Shown: piece after piece, positions 46,501 through 53,210 of the stretch
How positions within the stretch are numbered: position 1 is the stretch's first letter
Layout: every line of letters begins with the position of its first letter
Source: Circinella minor
Taxonomy: Eukaryota; Mucoromycota; Mucoromycetes; Mucorales; Lichtheimiaceae
NCBI GenBank assembly: GCA_016758965.1
Contig: JAEPRB010000260.1
Coordinates: 1-53,210, forward strand
DNA: 53,210 bases
Direction: 5' to 3'
Translations under genes and position numbers: made by a program
The notes under the pieces: model-generated
The model's database searches: none
Seen by the model: only the letters and a program-made list of their open reading frames with translations
What the model was told of the DNA's origin: nothing

Positions 46501-47643
46501 TGGTGTTGTTTGTTGTGAATAATAATGATGATGATGATCACGTAGTTGTAGTTGTAGTAGCAGATAAAGGTTGATTTAGCGAAGGGATGGTTTCTTGAAA
46601 AAATCGCTTATCACCAGTAATAGTGTCTGTATAAAATACTTGAGGTTCTTAATGACCGTATAAATGATATGACTTCAACATTTGTTCAAATAATGTTTTT
46701 AAATGTGCTAATGTTTTTGTTGGTACTAATAGTTGTAGCCTGATCTCCTCAAACTCGTTACATACAGTATATAATGCACAAAATGTCGATTCCCCACCAG
46801 CTTTTGCCATATGCTTGATTATCTTCAACGTGTGATCTCATTTTAAAACAACGCCGTCGAACACCATCATTTCTTTACCCATAAATAATCGAAGTTGATC
46901 CATAATTGCTGTATATATCATACGTAAATAGGTAGCTTATGGAACATAACCAGCGTATCCTAGCGGATCATCAAAATTTGAAGATGGTGGATAACTTTGA
47001 TTTACCCCACTTGCTCCAAAGAAAGATAATTGTGGAACGTGTTGTTGTTGATGATCAATTGATGTTAAATATGTAAGTTGGAGACGACTATAACGAAGGT
47101 GATAAAGTTCTTGAAGTAGATCATGTAGACGTTCCAGTCCCATAGAATTTTGAAAGCAAGGTCGAAGCAAATCAGCAAGTTGTCTTAAAATACCACCGCG
47201 ATGAGTTAATATAGCTGGGAATATAGATTGAATGTGATAAGGTAGACTATCCATGAGCTCACTATCATAACCATCAGTGGTCTTTTTACATTTGTAGCAT
47301 CTATAACGTCGAAAAAGTATGTAAAAGCAGCTATATACATACTTTTATTTATATTTAATAAAATACCTCGTTACTTCGATATATTAATAGTTTACAATTC
47401 TTTATAATATTATTACCTATCAATATCAACAATTTGGCGCGCAATAGGATCACAATTAAAACCATCACTGTGAAGTTTACCTCCACAATTTGGAACTTGG
47501 CAAAAAATATCAATAATTTTACCTGGATTCCATACAAATATTCGTGGATAATAAAGTAAAGCTGGATCTAATTTCTGACGACTACAGAAGCAAAAGTATG
47601 GCAATTCTGGCTCTATCCAAAATTTATGTTCGTTATACAACAT
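43575..47643 (-). pseudogene. Transposase-like/DEDDy exonuclease fusion gene (decayed)
   Basis: A multi-domain coding remnant from ATG 47643. In order: a zinc-binding N-terminus (CFCSRQKLDPAL, CQVPNCGGKL, PIARQIVDID; then RCYKCKK, DUF6729-like from memory); a helical part (FPAILTHRGG, PCFQNSMG); FDDPLGYAGYVP; a DDE-like core (K-stop-DHTLKIIKHMAK, ALYTVCNEFEEIRLQ, VFYTDTITGDKRFF); a DEDDy 3'-5' exonuclease with ExoI GFDTE (46366-46354), ExoII GRNVGNDLAKI and ExoIII YAGLD; then ILKDPFHLM...KVPKKH, RRFETYLES, NPDWVLKRVKRV, RGTNTLEG, VRKFASFGAGP and a basic tail. Stops at 46937-46939, 46838-46840, 46351-46353, 44410-44412 and 44251-44253 and a G-run frameshift near 44205 disable it. The domain fusion suggests an uncharacterised mobile-element protein; role inferred. 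Confidence 0.65.
44986..45513. mobile_element. Pogo-like MITE inside the fusion pseudogene
   Basis: 528 bp with TA|CAGAGAAGCCCCGTTAATTTC at the left and GAAATTAACGGGGCTCTTCTG|TA at the right. It is related at its tips to the MITEs at 34517-36411 and shares the internal CTTTCACATCCCCTTTATTTTC. It lies between the exonuclease part and the C-terminal part of the pseudogene. Confidence 0.85.
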
Positions 47644-47708
47644 GATTTTATTTTTTGTGATATTTTTTTACTCTTAATAGATATTCTTGAAGAGCGCTGA
47701 GGGGAGTA

Positions 47709-48499
47709 CTGTCACCGCTCGCTATAACGATATTCGATATAACGATATTTCGATATAACGATAGGGTTTTGGGGTTCAAGACAGATTAAGTAGAAAAACA
47801 TGATTAATTTTATATAACGATATCCGATAGGATTTTAGCAACAATATCGTTATATTGAGCAGACAAATAGTATCTTTATCTCTTAAAAAAGAAAATAATA
47901 CTAGTTTGTTGGGCATTTTTTATGTTCTTACTTTAGTTTTTAAACATTTTTGTCAAGAGTTTAATAATTTGAACATCAAATTTATCTTCAGGCATCGTCT
48001 TTTCCAAAAAAAGAAAGCCAGTGATATCCCGCTTCTGCCCCTTTCTTATGAAAATCTGATTTGTTTTTTACCAACTATGCAAGTCCGACTTATTCTTATC
48101 ATTTTGCACGGCTTGATAAACAATAGACAGTTTCTGATGCTTATCATAATATGATACTCGCATTTTTTTCTTATATAGGGGATCAACATTGATTATAGGT
48201 GACCATGTGGTTGCAATTCAATTAAAATTAATGAGACAAGGAATATTTAATAAAGAAAAATGTACAAAGAAAAAAAACTGTTTTATTTTTATAGCTTATT
48301 TACAGTATAAATGATATAATGTGCTAGAGTTTTCTTCTTTTTGCAAGACATATTAGATACATGTGAGGTCAAATACATATGAATAGGATTTTACTCGATC
48401 ATTATAACTCAGATAAATAATTCGTTATAACGATTATTCGATATAACGATGCCCTTTTGGTCTTACGGGGGGGGGTATCGTTATAGCGAGCGGTGATCG
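47709..48499. mobile_element. TA-flanked MITE with TCACCGCTCGCTATAACGATA ends
   Basis: 791 bp. The left end CTGTCACCGCTCGCTATAACG and the right end CGTTATAGCGAGCGGTGATCG are inverted repeats, each bordered by TA (47707-47708 and 48500-48501). Inside the left end are three copies of a CGATATAACGATA-like unit; the right side has TTCGATATAACGAT. TA target choice points to a Tc1/mariner/pogo relative. No transposase. Confidence 0.82.
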
Positions 48500-48775
48500 T
48501 ATTATATACTTGTATATTTACGTATAACTGCTAGTGCTACAAAAATATTGCACTAATTACTTTTTGTTATAACATAACATACTACAACGGGTTAGTTATG
48601 TCTTTTTTACTTAACTTTTTATTCTATAAACAGAAAGATTTAAATATATGTACGTGGGAAATATATACAACTGAATGTGGATATGTGGTGAATGAATGAG
48701 TGATTGGATTGATAAATATATTACACAAACTATTATTACAAGTACTACTACCACTACCACTACTATAAACTATAA

Positions 48776-50951
48776 TTAAAATTCGACATCATCATTATCA
48801 TCGTCGCCATAGAATTCATCATAATCAATCAATACATGAGGTGCAAATGACCCAAGGACTTGTTCCTGAGTTATCCCTTCCGACGCATTAATTGTAAAAC
48901 GGCATATCGATCTATTTTTCCCTATTACTTGTATATCATTTTCTGTCATTGGCATTTCATAAATTGAAAGATCCTCTAAATTGGGTAATTTTGCAACATT
49001 ACGAGCAAATGACTGAACAGCTCCTTGTCTTGGGCTACTATGACAAACTGAAAGATCCACCAAACTTTTGATTCGTGCACAAGTTTTAAGTAGTGTATCA
49101 TTGATCGTACCTTCTATTCCGCTGATATCAAGACTGACCAAGGCGGACTGAGCTTTTGATTTGGCAAACATATCCAAACATCGCACAAGAACTGCTGGAT
49201 TGAAATCACAGTCAATGAGCCATAATTTTTTGAATTTAAGGAGATGGACCAAAGTGTCGAATACGTCATCGGGGATCATAGTACCACAAGTTTGTGCAAC
49301 AAAAAGCATCTCCAAATGAGGTGTTTGTTGTATAAGTGTATCCAATTGCTGAATGATTTCTTCATGTACTTTACTGATGGTGACATTTACTAGTTTGTGG
49401 AAAGTGAATGTTGAAAAGAGTTGTTGCCAAGTACCTCGTGTGGGATGTACCATTTCTTGGTCAAGTTGTAAAGTGTGGAGTGTTGCTGCATGTTGTGTTA
49501 ATAAGGATTGAATGGCTGTTCCTGAAAGAAGATTTGTCGATAATAATGTTTTTAACCCACGTGTGCTTTTTTGTTCATCCACCGTCATACCTTCATTATG
49601 GGTTTGATTGACAATAAGTTTACGAATATCCGGACAATAGTGCGTAACTTCGTCATAAATTTCATCGGTACAGCTGTAGATGGAAAGAAATTGAAGATGG
49701 GGTGAGGATCGTATCAACTGTTGCATTTCAGTAACAGTGAACGTTGGATCCCAGCTATGAGCTTTATGGCGCCATAGATCTAATTTAGTCAATGATGTTG
49801 TGAACGGAATAAGCTGTTTATCCAAAAAACTACTGCTCTGGTCCCAGGTTGCATAATATCGAAGAGAAGCAAGATTACGAAACATGGAAAGTAAACGAGC
49901 GAGATCTAATCCTTGGATATGAATAAGGTCGAGATTTAAAGAGGTCAATGTGGATGCGACGTTGATAAGGGAAGAGCAAATGGTTTCATAGTTGATGTTT
50001 CGTTCTTGCCGCCAAAACCCTAAATATATTATATAATATAAATTTAGATGTTATTTTCTTATTGTTACTTGTCAAGAATGCGTTTTTTTGTACTAGTCTG
50101 AACTTTGAAACACACAGTATAAACCATCCTTTCTTTTTACCTCGCTTTACTTGTAGTGAACAAAGATTTCTAAAATTATTGGTACGAATCAAATCGAGAT
50201 AATCTTTTAACTGTTTTTCTTCTGGTAAAACCAGTTCTTGAATATGATGGGCAATTGTAGGTAATAATTTATAAACAGGTATCACATCATCCATTTGTTT
50301 TTTGACATCAAACGTGGCAATATCCATATGATGCCATATATTTGGATAGTTCAATACCAAATTACGCCAAGTAGAAGAAACTCGAGTACAATGAGCTAAT
50401 GTCTGTTGAGATAATTCATCCAAAACACAACATGAAACGTCGTAAGGTAAACAAACCAGCATATCTCGACGATAATTATCTCGTCTTTTAGCCGTTAATC
50501 TTGCTTGTTGTAACTCTTGATAATGTCCTTGTTGATTTAACGACGACGACGACGACGACGAGAAGCAAAAAGGAATGTTGTTGAGACCTTCTTCGAATAT
50601 TTTGATAGCGCGCTTTTGATAGCCTAGGTCACTATAACGTTGACCGGCATAAAGATAACCTGCTGGATCATGAGGTGCATATGCCATAAGTTTTTTGGCG
50701 TCTTGAAGTTGATTATCATAACGTCCTTTTCTATCCCAGGCCGTCATTCGTAATTTAAGCATATAAACAGTTTTTTGTTGCAGATCGTCAAGGATTCGTG
50801 AAGATTGTTCAATTATAGTGTCATGTTGTTCATTTTCAAGTGCATGTTGAATAAGGCGTAAAGCTGTTTCCCAATCAGTTGCTATAGCTACACGTTTCTT
50901 TCCAGGTAGTATGTTATTAGTATGCGTAGTTGATTTTCGTTTGGTTGCCAT
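48776..50951 (-). CDS. TPR/F-box/LRR protein (intact, 2 exons)
   Basis: Probable substrate-recognition subunit of an SCF ubiquitin ligase. Start ATG 50951; exon 1 50951-50141, intron 50140-50020 (GTAAAA...TTTAG), exon 2 50019-48776, giving 684 residues without a lesion. A basic N-terminus (KRKSTTH) is followed by TPR-like helices at about 28-130, a Ser run near 131-138, an F-box at about 165-210 (LVCLPYDVSCCVLDEL...VSSTWRNLVLNYPNIWHHMDI), then leucine-rich repeats to about 660 and an acidic tail (DYDEFYGDDDNDDVEF). The order TPR, F-box, LRR is that of yeast Dia2 and fission yeast Pof3, which act at replication forks and in heterochromatin; this family is expanded in Mucoromycota, so orthology is not claimed. 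Confidence 0.85.
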
Positions 50952-51174
50952 GGGTCTGCGGTTATAGTTTTATTTTTAAATATCACAAACCGAAAAAGAA
51001 GGCACAAAAATGTTTGATCTTTGGAATCCTTAAACTTGTAAATTTCAAGCACAGCAATTTAAAATAACTAGTCTGCTGTTTGAAAATAAGGAAGTCTTTT
51101 TTTTACTTAATATATAACTGAAAAAAAAGAAAAATTAATGTATTAAAGAAGAGAAAAGAGGTATTGCTAAAACA
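50952..51174. promoter_or_regulatory. Likely divergent upstream region
   Basis: 5' flank of the F-box gene (minus) and of a small decayed ORF (plus). A/T-rich with no specific element recognised. Confidence 0.3.
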
Positions 51175-51498
51175 ATGGAAAACGAAAAGCAGGACAATCA
51201 TTCAGTTGATAAAATACGTCGGGATCAGATAAACAACCGGAAGGAAGGCCAAGATCATCAGGAAGAAGCCACTATAATTTCGGATTGATTGGACGAATAC
51301 ATCAAAGTAATAAAGTTCGGACCATTGGATCCGCGCCCCGTGTTTAATTTTGATAAGAAGAATGTGAGCACTATCAAGGTGGAATGTTATTGGATTTGTG
51401 CGTTTTGAGTGGAATCGATTGGTTTGGAAAAGAAGAAAGGTATTGGATTGGAAACTGAGAATGTGACAGGAGCTTTGAATGTACTGTCGTAATATATT
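51175..51498 (+). pseudogene. Short decayed ORF, unknown function
   Basis: From ATG 51175 a polar, acidic frame (MENEKQDNHSVDKIRRDQ...) is broken by TGA near 51287 (after TIISD) and TGA near 51407 (after YWICAF) and ends near 51491. In between it reads LDPRPVFNFDKKNVSTIKV. Composition looks coding, but no domain is recognised. Confidence 0.35.
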
Positions 51499-51937
51499 TT
51501 GGCGGATGACACCGTAGCCAAATAAAGAATGAAGGATAACGTAAGGATGATATTCTTATTTAATAATTATGATAAATATTTATATGTTTTCTAAGTACAG
51601 AACAATATAATATATGTTGATAATAATAATATTAATTGATTATATACATTAAACGTGATGATGATAGTTATGGTGTAATTTGCTCATTAAGAATTACTGC
51701 GGATCGTATGACAATAATGATTTTTGAACTAAAATTAACTGGAAGTTTTACAAAATAATTAAACATGGTGCTTTTAAGGTCGATGTAATGATTACCAAAA
51801 AAATTTTTCTTCACCTTATAGAGGAGGTGAATCAGCCAGAGCTAATGGAAAGTGTAAGCATGATGACATTGAAACAATGCGACTTGTTTATGAAAGAAAC
51901 CAGCAGTATATTGAAGCCATTATTGACCTTTATCCAG
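51499..51937 (+). other. Spacer with a short coding-like remnant next to the LTR
   Basis: 51815-51937 opens as YRGGESARANGKCKHDDIET...VYERNQQYIEAIIDLYP and stops exactly at the LTR edge (51938). This suggests an older gene fragment interrupted by the retroelement. The rest is AT-rich with nothing seen. Confidence 0.3.
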
Positions 51938-52148
51938 TGTCGTATGGATGGGAAATAGAGATAAAATAGAGATAATTAAGGTAAGCGAAAGAAGATGTAA
52001 AACAGAAAATAAGTTTTATGAAAATCGATTAGGTCTTTTATTATATGAATAAAGTATTAAGATAAAAAGATAAGATCATTCTATATTATTTATTTCTAAT
52101 TCTATAATTACATTCTTTGGTATATAATTTTGGGCTTGTCTATTTACA
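51938..52148 (-). repeat. LTR of a second, related gypsy family (3' LTR remnant)
   Basis: It starts TGTCGTATGGATGGGAAAT, the same tip as the 5' LTR at 21120, and shares AATAAAGTAT and ATTCTTTGGTA blocks, but is only 211 bp. The far end is TTTACA. Directly outside it is a C-run (52149-52158), i.e. a G-rich polypurine tract on the minus strand, so this is the 3' LTR of a minus-strand element whose body is lost. Confidence 0.75.
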
Positions 52149-52160
52149 CCCCCCCCCTCT
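52149..52160 (-). other. Polypurine tract of the second gypsy remnant
   Basis: The minus strand reads GCAGAGGGGGGGGG just before the LTR start TGTAAATAG. Confidence 0.6.
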
Positions 52161-52439
52161 GCATAAATAAAAAGTTGAATTTAATCAATGCAAACGGTTT
52201 TTAATTAATTATCACCAAATGAAAATCTATATATTAAAACGTAGATATGTCGTATATGATAGCATATATAGAAAGTAAATAACAGCAAAATGATATGAAT
52301 AAGGACAATATTAACAGCGATCTACCATGCTGTAATATAAGTCATATATATATATATAAAGAGAAATATGAATACATTATATAATACTTCTCTTGCAGAA
52401 AAAATATCTTCTTTTTAAAAAAAACTGTCATTCATACTA
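52161..52439. other. 5' flank of the MULE gene
   Basis: AT-rich, with a (TA)n run near 52346-52357. No terminal inverted repeat could be identified because the other end of the element is off the window. Confidence 0.4.
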
Positions 52440-53210
52440 ATGTCGAAATCTTCTAACTCAATTCCTAATGAACTCCAAGAAACATGGGACGATTATAATG
52501 CTGCCAGAGATGCTTGTTTTAAATGGGGTAAAAAAAATGGAATCGCGCTATACACAGCCAGAAGCGATCTTTCAAGTAAAAAAAGAAAAATGGTTCTTGG
52601 TTGCAAACATTACGGTAAACCTGCCAATAACGACGTTCTTGAATATGAACAAAAATACTCAAAGCCAAAAAAATTTGTTGCCAACGATAATGGTGAAGTT
52701 CTTGGACATATAGATTCAACAGGAATGAAACACCGAGAAGGGACCTCATAGCGTTTTGGATGTCCTTTTAATATGGCTCTTCGACCATTGAATGTACATA
52801 GTCAGCAATGGCGTATTGTGTCGTTTTTTGATGGAGAGCATAATCATAAATTTGCACAAGAAATTTCATCATACTCCATGGCGCGCTGTCTTGATACAGA
52901 AGAAGAAGCCATTGTCATAAGCATGATCAAAAGTCATGCAACAAATAACTCGATCTTGTCATTCCTTGCCAGTAAAGGCAAGATCATTAATCCAAAAAAA
53001 GTAACAAACTTACGTCAAACCATATTTAACAATGATCCACAACATACGATGTTCAATTTGATCAAAAAATTAGAAGAGAAAGAGTATGAAGTAGACTTTC
53101 AGTCAAAGAAAGAAGGGGAAAAGCGGTTTTTACTTTCTCTTTTTTTTGCGCATAATTCGGCTATTGCTTTAGCTCGCAAGTTCCCTGAGATTGTTGTTTT
53201 GGATGCGACG
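52440..53210 (+). pseudogene. FAR1-type MULE transposase (N-terminal part; one nonsense codon)
   Basis: ATG at 52440. A FAR1/WRKY-GCM1-type zinc finger spans about residues 30-150: MVLGCKHYG, RFGCPF, QWRIVSFFDGEHNHKF, with the C, C and HNH ligands present. TAG at 52749-52751 falls between the first and second Cys blocks (EGTS-stop-RFGCPF); after it the same frame stays open to the window edge. The spacer helices (NLRQTIFNN, FNLIKKLEEKEYEVDF) lead to the MULE catalytic domain start HNSAIALARKFPEIVVLDAT, whose Asp is the expected first catalytic residue. The remainder lies off the right edge. The family makes cut-and-paste transposases of Mutator-like elements; whether the single stop reflects a dead copy or a sequence error cannot be told here. 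Confidence 0.8.

Noticed and set aside
47855..48154. Plus-strand 99-residue ORF
   Set aside because: It lies inside the 47709-48499 MITE, is compositionally biased and has no recognised domain.
1..53210. tRNA or rRNA genes
   Set aside because: No cloverleaf with conserved A and B boxes and no rRNA-like block was noticed by eye; a covariance-model scan would be needed to exclude short ones.

Overview
The window is AT-rich eukaryotic DNA with short GT-AG introns (GTAAGT, GTATGT and GTACGT donors), asparagine- and glutamine-rich proteins and a dense load of transposons. Helitrons, chromoviruses, CACTA elements, pogo-like MITEs, FAR1/MULE elements and GCR1_C-type remnants together suggest an early-diverging fungus, most likely Mucoromycota/Mucorales. 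I cannot name the species.

Layout. 1-10231: two Helitrons on the minus strand lie head to tail. Helitron H1 (1-4724) runs off the left edge. Helitron H2 (4725-10231) has its apparent CTAG end directly against the TC start of H1. H2 interrupts, between an A and a T, the 3' LTR of a Ty3/gypsy chromovirus (10232-21575, minus). That retroelement is itself split inside pol by a CACTA DNA transposon (12095-17652) flanked by a GGA target duplication. 21576-25360 holds two decayed plus-strand genes: a LINE ORF1-like remnant and an unrecognised family. 25903-27058 is a fold-back MITE. About 27753-33445 is a third Helitron, H3, the least damaged. 33495-33950 is a GCR1_C-domain pseudogene. 34517-36411 is a pogo-like MITE with an inverted copy of itself inserted.

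36883-42823 is an intact eight-exon gene for a CHD/Mit1-type chromatin remodeller (about 1741 aa). 43575-47643 (minus) is a decayed multi-domain gene combining a zinc region, a DDE-transposase-like core, a DEDDy 3'-5' exonuclease and an RGTN-type tail; a pogo-like MITE sits inside it. Another TA-flanked MITE follows at 47709-48499. 48776-50951 (minus) is an intact TPR/F-box/LRR gene. The right edge holds a related LTR fragment and the start of a FAR1-type MULE with one nonsense codon.

Only two genes look like functional host genes: the remodeller and the F-box protein. Nearly every transposon ORF keeps its domain order but carries a few isolated in-frame stops, so most look recently inactivated. 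The features most worth following are the insertion stratigraphy, a 3' Helitron hairpin with compensatory changes, in-frame zinc-knuckle mini-exons at Helitron 5' ends, and the transposase-like/exonuclease fusion. Coordinates of exon edges were read by eye and may be off by one or two bases.
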